Source: Oceanospirillaceae bacterium | GTDB lineage: Bacteria; Pseudomonadota; Gammaproteobacteria; Pseudomonadales; Litoribrevibacteraceae | Assembly: GCA_015665455.1 (NCBI GenBank) | Contig: JADFAD010000012.1 | Coordinates: forward strand, 1-64,000 | Direction of reading: 5' to 3' | Length of the DNA stretch: 64,000 bases | Part shown: positions 17,565-26,664 of the stretch, one piece after another | Layout: every line of letters begins with the position of its first letter | Numbering within the stretch: the first letter of the stretch is position 1 | Program-made: the position numbers and the translations under genes | The notes under the pieces: generated by a model | Seen by the model: the letters and a program-made list of their open reading frames with translations, nothing else | What the model was told of the DNA's origin: nothing | The model's database searches: none

Positions 17565-18620
17565 TTGAAACCAGTATTTAATATCGATGACTTTATAGTT
17601 GGTGATAATTTAAACCCTTATATTATAGCTGAAATTGGAGTGAATCATGAGGGTGACATTGAATTGGCAAAACAGCTAATAGAAGAGGCTGCCGAAGGTG
17701 GGGCCCATGCTGCAAAATTTCAATCTTATAAAGCAGATAAAATAGCTTCTAAAAATAGTCCAGCATACTGGGATCAGCGAAAAGAGAAAACTGATAGTCA
17801 ATATAAGCTATTTAAAAAATATGATAGTTTTGGTGAAGAAGAATATCTTGAGTTAGCAGAACACTGTTCAAAAGTCGGTATTCACTTTATGTCGACTCCT
17901 TTCGATTTGGAGGCAGTCGACTTCTTGTCACCTTTAATGCCTGCGTTTAAAATAGCATCTGCAGATATAACTAATGTTCCTTTGATTAGAAAGTGTTCTA
18001 AACAAGGAAAGCCTTTGATTATATCAACTGGTGCAGCTTCATTGTCTGAAATTGAGTTTGCTTTAAATATAGCTCGTGAGGCTGGGGCAGAGAATATCAG
18101 CTTACTTCATTGTGTTTTGAATTATCCTACTCCAGAAGAAAATGCACAATTAGGCTTTATAAAAACATTAAGTAGTATACACCCAGATGTAGTTATTGGT
18201 TATTCAGATCATGTGGCCCCTGATGCCACAATTAGTGCACTTGAGGCGGCACTGTTATTGGGTGCTTCAATTTTGGAGAAACACTTCACGCATAATAAAT
18301 GTTTACCGGGTAATGACCATTATCATTCAATGAATAAAAGTGATCTCAGATCATTTGTTGATAAGGTTACTAAATATAGGGCTATGATCTCAAGTGATTC
18401 TAAAGATCTAAATAAGGAGTCATTAGCTAGGTCGCATGCTCGTAGAAGTATTGTAGCTAATGGGAATTTAAAGGCTGGCTCTATAATTCTAGAGAATGAT
18501 TTAATTGCTAAGAGGCCTGCTCACGGTATTAGTCCTGTTCACTGGGATGATGTTGTTGGAAAGAAACTTATTATGGATATTCCGGATGATACATTATTAG
18601 AATGGAAAATGTTCGAATGA
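17565..18620 (+). CDS. NeuB/PseI-family nonulosonic acid synthase
   Basis: Enzymes of this family condense phosphoenolpyruvate with a hexosamine derivative to form a nine-carbon sialic-like acid. The NeuB barrel covers about residues 15-265, with the expected AEIGVNHEGD start (22-31), AAKFQSYKADKIAS, STPFDLEAVDFL, PAFKIASADITN, STGAAS, HCVLNYPTP and GYSDHV motifs and EKHFTHNKCLPGNDHYHS for metal and substrate binding. The C-terminal SAF (antifreeze-like) domain covers about 285-351 (RRSIVANGNLKAGS). The length of 351 fits the family. The start is a TTG with AGGA 9 bases upstream. It follows the NeuA-PseG fusion by 32 bases. Whether the product is pseudaminic, legionaminic or another acid is not decided. 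Confidence 0.9.
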   Translation: MKPVFNIDDFIVGDNLNPYIIAEIGVNHEGDIELAKQLIEEAAEGGAHAAKFQSYKADKIASKNSPAYWDQRKEKTDSQYKLFKKYDSFGEEEYLELAEHCSKVGIHFMSTPFDLEAVDFLSPLMPAFKIASADITNVPLIRKCSKQGKPLIISTGAASLSEIEFALNIAREAGAENISLLHCVLNYPTPEENAQLGFIKTLSSIHPDVVIGYSDHVAPDATISALEAALLLGASILEKHFTHNKCLPGNDHYHSMNKSDLRSFVDKVTKYRAMISSDSKDLNKESLARSHARRSIVANGNLKAGSIILENDLIAKRPAHGISPVHWDDVVGKKLIMDIPDDTLLEWKMFE

Positions 18621-19765
18621 GTGAAAGTTATGTTATTTTAACAGGAAGTAAAAATAATGCTGGTGATTTTTTAATTAAGCATAGAGCGAAAAAACTATTT
18701 AAGGAATTAAGATCTGATCGTGAAATAATTGATGTTGATGGCTGGTTGGGTTTTGATGAATCAACTTTAGAGTTAATAAATAGCTCCAAGGCACTTATTT
18801 TATTAGGAGGACCATCGTTACAAAAAAACATGTATCCAGGTATTTATCCTCTAATTCCTGAGCTAAATAAAATACAAGTGCCAGTTACAACTATGGGCGT
18901 TGGTTGGAAGTCTATAAGAGGGAATTGGAGTGATACATATGATTATCCATTGTCACCTAATACGTTAGATTTATTAAATAAATGTAGTGATTCTGGTTTG
19001 CCCATGAGTGTTCGGGATTATCATACGCAGAGCGTTCTCTTTCATAAGGGGTTTAATAATGCTTTGATGACGGGCTGTCCTGCATACTATGATCTGAATA
19101 ATTTAAGTGATGATTATGATGCTCCTACATCATTAAATAAAGTGGTGTTTTCTTTGGGGGTTTCATTTATTGAAAGTAAATCAATGATGAACTTAATGAA
19201 GGAACAGATTCTTAGGTGTAGAGATAGGTTTAGTTCATCAAAGTACATAGTGGCATTTCATCATTCATTGAATACAGAAGAATTCATGGGAACACATGGT
19301 GCTAGTTTGAAGCATAATTTGGAGCATATTAAGTTTCGAGATTGGTTGGTTCGACAAAAAATTGACTATAAGGATATTTCTGGATCAGCAGAAAACTTAA
19401 TTGAGTTTTACTCTTCAGTAGATCTGCATATCGGATATCGGGTTCATGCGCATATATTTATGAGTAGTATAGGGAAGTTATCTTATTTGATAGCTGAAGA
19501 TGGAAGGGCAAAGGGAAGTAAAGAGGCTATAGGTGGTCTTGTTAGTAATGGTTACAATGACTTCCAGGTAGGGCTGTTATCTAAGGTCATGAATAGGTTG
19601 GTTGGAGGTTATGATCGTTATACTGCGAATATAAATTCCACAAAAGAAGTATTGATGAATATTGATTATGAAATTAATAATAATTTTCATAGGGTCGCTC
19701 TTTCTAAAAACAATATTCAAAAGAACTTCAAATTGATGTCTAAATTTATTAAAAAGCTACCATGA
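18617..19765 (+). CDS. Polysaccharide pyruvyl transferase family protein
   Basis: Members of this GT-B-like family (CsaB/WcaK type) add ketal pyruvate to sugars, although not all have been tested. Recognisable parts are an N-terminal GSKNNAGDFLI nucleotide-fold loop (about 6-16), ALILLGGPSLQKN (about 55-67), TMGVGWKS (about 92-99), VRDYHTQSVL (about 130-139) and, near residue 275, a GYRVHAHIF motif with the conserved His. Its ATG overlaps the stop of the NeuB-like gene in an ATGA junction, suggesting coupled translation. An in-frame ATG at 18602 would add five residues but lies inside the previous gene. The acceptor sugar is unknown. Confidence 0.8.
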   Translation: MSESYVILTGSKNNAGDFLIKHRAKKLFKELRSDREIIDVDGWLGFDESTLELINSSKALILLGGPSLQKNMYPGIYPLIPELNKIQVPVTTMGVGWKSIRGNWSDTYDYPLSPNTLDLLNKCSDSGLPMSVRDYHTQSVLFHKGFNNALMTGCPAYYDLNNLSDDYDAPTSLNKVVFSLGVSFIESKSMMNLMKEQILRCRDRFSSSKYIVAFHHSLNTEEFMGTHGASLKHNLEHIKFRDWLVRQKIDYKDISGSAENLIEFYSSVDLHIGYRVHAHIFMSSIGKLSYLIAEDGRAKGSKEAIGGLVSNGYNDFQVGLLSKVMNRLVGGYDRYTANINSTKEVLMNIDYEINNNFHRVALSKNNIQKNFKLMSKFIKKLP

Positions 19766-19776
19766 TGGTATGATTA

Positions 19777-20937
19777 ATGAGCAAGGGTTTGTATGAGTAC
19801 TATCTATGGCGAGGCGTATATATTGGTATAAAGCCTGTTAGTCTCTTGATTACAGCAAAGTTTTTAAGTGAGGGGGTGGCAAACTACTTGTCTTTGTCAA
19901 TAATCATCTCTAGTGTGTTAATGGCTTCTCTATCGTTTGGCTCTTATAGATCTTTATTAGATCCTGACTCTGATGATAATTTACTTAAGGCTAGTGAAAA
20001 AAATAGGCGATCATTATTTATAGTAAATATGGGCATCTTGTTTTTTATTGCTTTTGCTGTATGGATATTTTCTTCTGAAGCTACTTTTGTTGTCTTTATT
20101 TTTATGTTTGTTGTTACAGAGCATATGATTCATGATGAATCCCGCTTAATACTTTATAGCGGGGATCGAGTAAGATGGGCTAAATTGAACTCTATTAGGA
20201 CATCTTTTATTTTGATAGCTCCTTTACTCTGTTATTTTACAGGAGAACAATATCTAGTTAGTTGGATGTTTTGTCTTTTTGTTATAAATTTGATTTATTC
20301 TTATAAAACTGAAGGGTTGATGTATGATATTTCCGTATATAAAATTAATCAGAAATTTCTAAGAAACTATTTAGATCACTTTAATTACTTTCAGTCATCA
20401 CTCATAAGTAAGTTGAGTCAACAAAGCGATAAAATTATTTACGGGATTGTTCTGTATGAGACTCTCTGGATCTATACTTTAACGGCACATTTGGCCAATA
20501 TAGTACTAACCTATTTTGAGATTGTTTATATGAGCAGATTCAAAAGTAGGATTTTAAAGGTGAAAGACTTCGGTTTCTCATTTATAAATAGGTCGCAGAC
20601 TTTTCAGATGTTTGTTGTTTCGTTATTGGTTGTTGTTTTATATTATATTATATTTGAATTTTATTTTAATGAGGTTGATTCAAATATCTATATTTTGTTA
20701 TTTCTTTTATTTGGTAATTATATAATGGCAACTAATATGATGAATTCGGAAAGATTATTTTGGAAGCTTAAGAGATCAAAAGACTTTCATGCAATCGAGG
20801 TAAAGTCATTTATAGTTGGTCAGTTGTTCATAACGCCATTTATTTTGTTTTATGGATTTTTTGCATTTTCCAAACTACCTGCATTATTCTCAGCTTCATT
20901 TAAAATTATTAAGGCGAAAGAGTGTTTAAGGAAATAA
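19777..20937 (+). CDS. Polytopic membrane protein, candidate Wzx-like flippase
   Basis: The protein has about 10 hydrophobic segments spread over 386 residues, a short polar N terminus and basic connecting loops, as in polysaccharide flippases of the MOP superfamily. There is no sharp signature motif, and at 386 residues it is shorter than most Wzx proteins (about 420-480), so the call rests mainly on topology and on being the only flippase candidate in the cluster. It follows the pyruvyl transferase by 11 bases and overlaps the next gene. The sequence is very AT-rich, like the neighbouring transferase genes, which is usual for variable polysaccharide loci. Confidence 0.55.
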   Translation: MSKGLYEYYLWRGVYIGIKPVSLLITAKFLSEGVANYLSLSIIISSVLMASLSFGSYRSLLDPDSDDNLLKASEKNRRSLFIVNMGILFFIAFAVWIFSSEATFVVFIFMFVVTEHMIHDESRLILYSGDRVRWAKLNSIRTSFILIAPLLCYFTGEQYLVSWMFCLFVINLIYSYKTEGLMYDISVYKINQKFLRNYLDHFNYFQSSLISKLSQQSDKIIYGIVLYETLWIYTLTAHLANIVLTYFEIVYMSRFKSRILKVKDFGFSFINRSQTFQMFVVSLLVVVLYYIIFEFYFNEVDSNIYILLFLLFGNYIMATNMMNSERLFWKLKRSKDFHAIEVKSFIVGQLFITPFILFYGFFAFSKLPALFSASFKIIKAKECLRK

Positions 20938-21563
20938 GAGGTTTATTGTACTCAGATTATCAGTTGGGGGCCTTCCTAGAGGATGTTAGGCTTGGTCAAC
21001 TTCAGTGCAATAATATTGTTGTTGTAAATGGTGATAGAAGGTTTTGGGGGGTTGATTCGATTAAGTATGGTTTTCTTGCTCAGTTTAAACAACTCTCAAT
21101 AGATACTTACTTAACCGAAGTTGGGGTATGCCCAAAACATGTTGTCTTAATGGTAAACCATATTACTGCTGAAGACTCTCCTGAAGGAAGCGGTGGTGGC
21201 TGGCATGTTGATTCTGTCCGTAATCAATACAAAATGTTTATGTATTTAACAGATTGTAATAAGGTAAGCTTTGGACCATTGACACTTTATTCGAGTGGGA
21301 GTGCTTTAGTTGATAAGATCGTAATAGCTCTTAATTACATGATGGGGAATAAATTTCGTTTTAGTGAGAGATTTATAAATCTGCTTAAATATTTGAATTT
21401 TTGTTCGAAGCCGGTTCTTAAAAATAAGAATGAACCTTTTTTTGTGAATACTTCTTATATCCATAGAGGAGAAGTAATAAGGGAAGGTGAAAGGGTTTTA
21501 GTTACAGCTTATATGTTTGAAAAAGATATACCTGCTTCAATTAGAGAGAGAATTAGTGGTTAA
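20922..21563 (+). CDS. 2-oxoglutarate/Fe(II) oxygenase-like protein in polysaccharide cluster
   Basis: This 213-residue protein carries a pattern of phytanoyl-CoA dioxygenase-like enzymes: a GGGWHVDSVRNQYKMFMYL segment (about 92-110) with the iron-binding His-x-Asp, then a distal His in NTSYIHRG (about 177-184) and an Arg about 10 residues later in EGERVLVTAYMF, which would hold 2-oxoglutarate. The GTG start overlaps the stop of the flippase candidate. Such enzymes hydroxylate small molecules; in this setting a sugar, acyl or amino substituent of the polysaccharide is a possible substrate, which is inference. It could also be an inactive relative. The protein is short for the family. Confidence 0.55.
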   Translation: MFKEIRGLLYSDYQLGAFLEDVRLGQLQCNNIVVVNGDRRFWGVDSIKYGFLAQFKQLSIDTYLTEVGVCPKHVVLMVNHITAEDSPEGSGGGWHVDSVRNQYKMFMYLTDCNKVSFGPLTLYSSGSALVDKIVIALNYMMGNKFRFSERFINLLKYLNFCSKPVLKNKNEPFFVNTSYIHRGEVIREGERVLVTAYMFEKDIPASIRERISG

Positions 21564-22674
21564 TCATAATTATACAATGAAGAGGATTAGGGAGTTAATA
21601 GATATCAGATATAGTAAAGACCTATATCTTGGATATGGAAAATCTAATACTTATCACTTTTTTTATGGGCTTAAAAGAATCCTTATAGAAATAGTAAGAT
21701 CTCTAATGTATTTTTTTTCTTCATTAAGAAAAGTAGAAGTAAGTAAGCCTGAGTTAGCTGTTTATAGTACTTCAAATCAAAAACGAGCAATTTCTAGGTT
21801 GATAGAAGTGGAGGGAAGGTCTACTGAGTTGGTCGAAATATGTGAGTTGTCCACTGTATTCTGTTTTTTAAGATTTTTTGTTTGGAGTTTTAAATTAGTT
21901 TTTTATCCTGTTTTTTTTATTGCTTCTAAAAATAAAGAGGGGGTTTATTTTTCGTGTTTTACTTCTGGTATGGTTTTTTATAATTTATTCTTGCGTCGAT
22001 CACTTATAAATAGAAATGTTGAGTCCCTTATTATATCGAATGATCATGCTGGTGATATCTATATATTGTCTATTTTAATAAGGGGGTGTAAGAGTATTCA
22101 TGTAACTTATGTTCAGCACGGTGCTGCTAAGCGAGAGTTTCCAGAAAACTATTTTGATTCCATTTACGTAAACTCTAATGAGTATCTAGGTGTATATAAG
22201 GGATTAGCACAAAATAAAGATGTTTCTATTTTAGTGTTAGATTTAGATGTTGCTAAATTTTCTAAAGGTCGATTGAGAAAAGTAGATTTTTTAGTTTGTT
22301 TTTCTCACCAGTTTCATATATTGGCAGTTATTCATCTTTTTAAATCAATTAATAAGCTAGAAGGAAAAACAATTAGGGTTAGGTTTCATCCTTCAGATAG
22401 ATTTATAAAAGCAAAGACTGTATTTATCAATTCTTTTAGTAAGTCGGTTACGATTACATCACAAGAGTATAGTTATAAAGCTGATTTTTCATCGGCGGAG
22501 GTAATAATATGTGCTTCTTCTTCTTTACTTCTTGATGGTTATAATGATGGTTGTTGGGGTAGACTTATTTGGTATAAACCAATTGGTTTGCAATGGGATT
22601 ATTATAACCTTTCTGATAAAATAGACGTGCTTGAAACAAAGCAAGAGCTTGAAGAATATCTACATGCGATTTAG
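21556..22674 (+). CDS. Candidate GT-B glycosyltransferase (sialyltransferase/CDP-glycerol transferase-like)
   Basis: I do not recognise a precise family. Features in the second half are suggestive: VTYVQHGAAKREFP (about 185-198), a His-Pro pair in VRFHPSDR, and CASSSLLLDGYNDG near the end. A His-Pro motif that holds CMP, together with an acidic-Gly motif, is characteristic of bacterial sialyltransferases and polysialyltransferases, and the QHG and HP motifs also occur in CDP-glycerol polymer transferases. A CMP-nonulosonate made by the NeuA-PseG and NeuB genes would need such an enzyme. The start is uncertain: GTG 21556 has a purine-rich site upstream, ATG 21577 is an alternative, and an upstream TTG would overlap the previous gene more. 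Confidence 0.5.
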   Translation: MVNHNYTMKRIRELIDIRYSKDLYLGYGKSNTYHFFYGLKRILIEIVRSLMYFFSSLRKVEVSKPELAVYSTSNQKRAISRLIEVEGRSTELVEICELSTVFCFLRFFVWSFKLVFYPVFFIASKNKEGVYFSCFTSGMVFYNLFLRRSLINRNVESLIISNDHAGDIYILSILIRGCKSIHVTYVQHGAAKREFPENYFDSIYVNSNEYLGVYKGLAQNKDVSILVLDLDVAKFSKGRLRKVDFLVCFSHQFHILAVIHLFKSINKLEGKTIRVRFHPSDRFIKAKTVFINSFSKSVTITSQEYSYKADFSSAEVIICASSSLLLDGYNDGCWGRLIWYKPIGLQWDYYNLSDKIDVLETKQELEEYLHAI

Positions 22675-23932
22675 TTTGTCAGTATTGTTTACATATATAT
22701 TTATATTTTATTTGACTCCTTTGTTTTTGTATTTTGGTTTTGGTGGTCATGCTAATTTTATTCCGTTTGTGATAGGCTATGAATATTTTATATTCTTTCT
22801 TCTATTCTTTGGGACTTGGTTTTTTTCTTATCTTGTTTTTGTAGGGCTTATTAAGGTATCAGTTAATAGGGTTATAAATATATTTAAGTTTGAGTATTTA
22901 TGGCTTTGTATATCTTTTGTCTCTATGGTTGTTGGCTTTTATTTTAAGTTGAATTATGGGCTGGATTTTAGACAGTCAGGTGACAAGCTATCAGATTCAG
23001 GAATAATCCCTAAATTGGTGTTTTTGTTAAAACCAGTTGCTATTTCATACTTTGTTTATCATATGTTTTGTTATCATGCTATTAAACAAACAGGGGTTGT
23101 TTTTCTTTCCAAAGTTTTATTTCTGTTTTTTATGATTTTTACTTTGATCGCTTCTTTTGAAATGTTGATTATCTCTCTTGTTGTTTTTCAGATAGTATCA
23201 GTTAAAGGCTTTTATCGAGTATTTTATTCAAGGGTAGATATAGGTTTTTTTAATCGTTATTTGAAATTAGTTCTGTTGGTAATGTTTGGTTTGTTGATAT
23301 TATCTGGTGTTGTTTTTGTCGGTATCGCAAATAAAACAGGAATGGATGATGTTGGTGAGTATTTTAGTTCTAATGATGTTGTAAGTAAATTACTCTACTA
23401 CTTATACTACCGACTATCTATTTTTAATTCTTCTCTTGCTATTTATGTTTCCAAGTTTAATTTTGATTTTGACCTTTACTTTAAGTCTATATCTATTGTT
23501 GCTGAGTCTTTTTTGTATAGAGTTTCTATACTTGTAGGGGCTGCTATTGAAAGGCCCGAGTTAACTAATATGAATAGATTGAATTATGAAACTATATTTG
23601 TCAATCTTAAAGATAAAGAAATTGGTGCTTCTCCTGGGGTGTTTGCTTCTTTTTCAATGTTGATGCCTGCATATGCCGCAGCAATATTATCTGGTCTTTA
23701 TTTCTCATTTATCTCTAAAGTATTAAATGGATTTGTTGTTCCTGGTAATCAGCATAGATTTTCAATGATAGCAGTATTTCTCATGATATATTATATGTTC
23801 CCATTCTTACATAATCCAGTTAATAGCTTTATGTCTCTTGGGCCTGAAGTCTTCAAAGCTGTTCTTTACTTATATGTACTTATTATTATTAGTCTTAAAC
23901 TTACCTTTGTGAATGATCAAGAGTATTATTAG
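22664..23932 (+). CDS. Polytopic membrane protein, candidate Wzy-like polymerase
   Basis: About 10-12 hydrophobic helices in about 422 residues, with a larger hydrophilic loop in the middle to late part (about residues 225-330, including GASPGVFASF), the layout expected of O-antigen/exopolysaccharide polymerases. Wzy proteins share little sequence, so the call is based on topology, on AT-rich composition, and on the cluster already having an exporter, co-polymerase and flippase candidate but no other polymerase. I chose ATG 22664, which overlaps the end of the previous gene by 11 bases; an upstream in-frame TTG at 22631 is less likely. The next gene's ATG follows the stop directly. Confidence 0.6.
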   Translation: MRFSLSVLFTYIFIFYLTPLFLYFGFGGHANFIPFVIGYEYFIFFLLFFGTWFFSYLVFVGLIKVSVNRVINIFKFEYLWLCISFVSMVVGFYFKLNYGLDFRQSGDKLSDSGIIPKLVFLLKPVAISYFVYHMFCYHAIKQTGVVFLSKVLFLFFMIFTLIASFEMLIISLVVFQIVSVKGFYRVFYSRVDIGFFNRYLKLVLLVMFGLLILSGVVFVGIANKTGMDDVGEYFSSNDVVSKLLYYLYYRLSIFNSSLAIYVSKFNFDFDLYFKSISIVAESFLYRVSILVGAAIERPELTNMNRLNYETIFVNLKDKEIGASPGVFASFSMLMPAYAAAILSGLYFSFISKVLNGFVVPGNQHRFSMIAVFLMIYYMFPFLHNPVNSFMSLGPEVFKAVLYLYVLIIISLKLTFVNDQEYY

Positions 23933-24979
23933 ATGAACAGAGTTTATTCAGTTGATTTTTTACGTGGTCTCATGGCAATTCTTGTTATGTGTTACCACTT
24001 TGTGTCATGGGGGGTTTCTGGTTTAGATTCAAGTAGTTTATTTTCTCGATTTGGCTTATATGCAGTCACTATATTTTATTTGATTAGTGGATACTCTTTA
24101 GCTTATGTGTATTTTGATCGTGATGTGAGGGTGAAGAGTTATTTGTTTTCACGTTTTTTTAGAATTGCACCTTTGTTTTACTTAGTATCAATTATATTTA
24201 TGTCTAAGTTATTGTTGACAGGTGCGGATTTAACTTTTTATGGGGTTTTCTTAAATTTCTCATTTTTATTCTCTCTTTTTGATCCTGGTGAATACTTAGC
24301 TACTGGGGCTTGGTCGATTGGAAATGAAATGTTTTTTTACTGTATTTTTTTAATTATATTAAAATCATCTGATTCTAAAATGTTTTTAATTTTATTTTTT
24401 ATTATGTCAGTTTTATGTTTGATTTATTTTAGGTTCTACGAGCTGGATATGAATGAAAGTCTATCTTCTCAATGGGATCTTTACATTAATCCGATGAATC
24501 ATCTAGCTTTTTTTCTTTTTGGCGTTGTTACTTATGTTTATAGGTTAAATAGTTGGATTAAAGGCGGTTTTCTATGGGTTTTTGTTTTAACTTTTGTTGT
24601 TGCTTTTTACTTTTATCCGGTGGACGGTGACAGAATAAATATTGCTTCAGGTTTTAATTTCTTAGTTTTTTCTTTATCTTCTGTTTCAATTTTTATTGTT
24701 TTTATTATTGCAAATAAATTTGCATTTATGAAAGGGAAGTTAAGTGAGTGGTTGGGAGAGATATCTTATTCTGCGTACTTGGTCCATCCTATCTGTTGGT
24801 ATGTTTTAAAGCATTCATATCTTACTTTCTTTGATGGTGAGTTGAATTACTTTGTATTATTTGTATTTGTAATTATAACTTTACTTGTTAGTAGCTTTAG
24901 CTTTAGGTTTTTTGAAAAGCCTATAATGAACTATGGAAAAAAGATGATTAATAAAGGTGGCTTGTCTCGTGCTAGTTAG
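23933..24979 (+). CDS. Acyltransferase 3 family membrane protein
   Basis: Acyltransferase 3 proteins are 10-helix membrane enzymes that transfer acetyl or other acyl groups to sugars. The family start is clear: VYSVDFLRGLMAILVMCYHF (about 3-22), with the conserved Arg and His, then FYLISGYSLAYV, YLFSRFFRIAPLFYLV (about 66-81) with the conserved Arg pair, and a late WLGEISYSAYLVHP (about 270-283). At 348 residues it is a full-length single-domain member with no SGNH extension. Its ATG starts one base after the preceding stop. It would decorate the repeat unit of the cluster's polysaccharide, with the target unknown. Confidence 0.85.
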   Translation: MNRVYSVDFLRGLMAILVMCYHFVSWGVSGLDSSSLFSRFGLYAVTIFYLISGYSLAYVYFDRDVRVKSYLFSRFFRIAPLFYLVSIIFMSKLLLTGADLTFYGVFLNFSFLFSLFDPGEYLATGAWSIGNEMFFYCIFLIILKSSDSKMFLILFFIMSVLCLIYFRFYELDMNESLSSQWDLYINPMNHLAFFLFGVVTYVYRLNSWIKGGFLWVFVLTFVVAFYFYPVDGDRINIASGFNFLVFSLSSVSIFIVFIIANKFAFMKGKLSEWLGEISYSAYLVHPICWYVLKHSYLTFFDGELNYFVLFVFVIITLLVSSFSFRFFEKPIMNYGKKMINKGGLSRAS

Positions 24980-25727
24980 TGTGATTACTCCTTCTTATAA
25001 TTCAGAGCAATACATTGTTGATACTTATAAGTCCCTAGCTCTTCAGACTTATACCAATTGGGAGTGGTTAGTAACGGATGACTGTTCAACTGATTCTACA
25101 TATACTGTTTTAGAAGGTTTAATGAGGTCAGATTCAAGAATTAAAATCTTCAGAAATACTAAGAATTTAGGGGCTGCCGTTTCTAGGAATAACTCTATTA
25201 ATGAATCTAAAGGTAGGTTTATCTGTTTTTTGGATTCTGACGATCTATGGAAACCAAATAAACTTGAAACTCAGATTGAATTTATGAGGGAGAGAAAGCT
25301 ATCCTTTACATACTCAGAATATGATGTGGTATGTTCCAAGGGATTATTTATTAAGAAAATCTCAGTACCAAAAGAAACTACTTATAAAAACTTGCTTAAA
25401 GGGAACGTGATTGGATGTTTGACCGCAATGTATGATACGAAATATTTTGGTAAGGTTTACATGCCGGTTATAAGAAAGAGGCAAGACTTTGGTTTGTGGC
25501 TAAAGTTATTGAAACGATCAAATAAAGCATATGGAATTAATGAGTCTTTAGGGTGCTATCGTGTTAGAAGTGGTTCAGTCTCCTCTAATAAAGTTAGTGC
25601 GGCGTTATATACATGGAAATTATATCGAGATGTAGAGAAGCTAAACCTATTAAAGTCTATTTATTACTTTTCTTTCTATATTGTTGGTGCGTTTGTTAAA
25701 CATTTTAGTATTTTTAATAATGATTAG
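24969..25727 (+). CDS. Family 2 glycosyltransferase
   Basis: A GT-A fold inverting glycosyltransferase. The nucleotide-sugar binding start is VSVITPSYNSEQYI (about 3-16), followed by WEWLVTDDCSTDST (about 32-45), LGAAVSRNNSI and a metal-binding CFLDSDDLW (about 87-95). A late RQDFGLWLKLL matches the catalytic-base region. I chose GTG 24969 because GGTGG lies 8 bases upstream and the product then starts at the usual LVSVITPSYN; an in-frame GTG at 24957 would add four residues. It overlaps the acyltransferase end by 11 bases. It is the only clear GT2 in the cluster. The sugar donor is not predictable. Confidence 0.88.
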   Translation: MLVSVITPSYNSEQYIVDTYKSLALQTYTNWEWLVTDDCSTDSTYTVLEGLMRSDSRIKIFRNTKNLGAAVSRNNSINESKGRFICFLDSDDLWKPNKLETQIEFMRERKLSFTYSEYDVVCSKGLFIKKISVPKETTYKNLLKGNVIGCLTAMYDTKYFGKVYMPVIRKRQDFGLWLKLLKRSNKAYGINESLGCYRVRSGSVSSNKVSAALYTWKLYRDVEKLNLLKSIYYFSFYIVGAFVKHFSIFNND

Positions 25728-25739
25728 AAAGGTTTTCTG

Positions 25740-26660
25740 ATGAGTCTTTTAGTAACTGGTGGTAAAGGGTTTATTGGCTCTGAGTTATGTAATCTATTAA
25801 GAAAAAAAGGTTATATTTTTCGTTATTCTTCCCGTGATCGTGAAGATTTATCTAAAGATCACTTTTATGTTTCTGATATCAGTTCGGGTACTGATTGGGA
25901 GGAGGGGTTGATTGGTATTAAGGCGGTAATTCATTTAGCGGCCAAAGCTCATGAAAAAAACTCTAAGAAAGATGATGTTGAAAGTTATAGAGTAGTTAAT
26001 ACTGAAGGAAGTTTAAATTTAGCAAGACAAGCGGCTGAAGCTGGAGTTAAGCGATTTATTTATATTAGTTCAATTGGTGTAAATGGTTCGACTAATAGCG
26101 ATGACTTTAGTTCATCAAGTAATCCTAATCCTACTGAGCAATATGCTATTTCTAAGTATGAGGCTGAACTTGGCTTAAAAAGAATTTGTAAGGATTCAGG
26201 TATGGAGTTGGTGATCGTTAGGCCTCCTTTAGTTTTTGGCAGGAATGCACCGGGAAATTTTGGATTACTTGTTAAAGTGGCTACATGCGGTATACCTTTA
26301 CCTTTTTCTGGTATTAATAATATGAGGTCTTTTGTATCAGTTTGGAACTTGGTTGATTTAATTGTTGAATGTGTAACTAACGCGAATGCTCCTACTAATA
26401 CTTTTCTTGTAGAAGATGATGAAAGAGTATCAACTTCAGATTTGTTAAAAAGAATAAGTATTAACTCAAATAAAAAACTATACTTATTTTATTTGCCAAA
26501 GTTTATTATTAGGTTTTGCTTTATTATTCTAAATAAAAAAAATGCATATAATAAGATTTATGGATCGCTGACTGTAGATGATAGTTTTACTCGAAATACA
26601 CTTGATTGGAAGCCTCCGCTGACTTTTGAACAGGGCTTGTCTAGGTCAGTAGATTCTTAA
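25740..26660 (+). CDS. SDR-family NAD-dependent epimerase/reductase (WbpV/WreQ-like)
   Basis: An extended short-chain dehydrogenase acting on nucleotide sugars. It has LLVTGGKGFIGSELC (about 3-17, NAD-binding glycine pattern), VIHLAAKAHE (about 63-72), ISSIGVNG and a catalytic YAISKYEAE (Tyr-x3-Lys, about 137-145), then RPPLVFG. A protein with this layout next to a small initiating sugar transferase and a WbpM-type dehydratase often reduces the 4-keto sugar made by WbpM, giving UDP-QuiNAc or UDP-FucNAc. That specific role is inference; 4-epimerase activity is the other main option. It lies 12 bases after the GT2 gene. Confidence 0.8.
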   Translation: MSLLVTGGKGFIGSELCNLLRKKGYIFRYSSRDREDLSKDHFYVSDISSGTDWEEGLIGIKAVIHLAAKAHEKNSKKDDVESYRVVNTEGSLNLARQAAEAGVKRFIYISSIGVNGSTNSDDFSSSSNPNPTEQYAISKYEAELGLKRICKDSGMELVIVRPPLVFGRNAPGNFGLLVKVATCGIPLPFSGINNMRSFVSVWNLVDLIVECVTNANAPTNTFLVEDDERVSTSDLLKRISINSNKKLYLFYLPKFIIRFCFIILNKKNAYNKIYGSLTVDDSFTRNTLDWKPPLTFEQGLSRSVDS

Positions 26661-26664
26661 TGCT

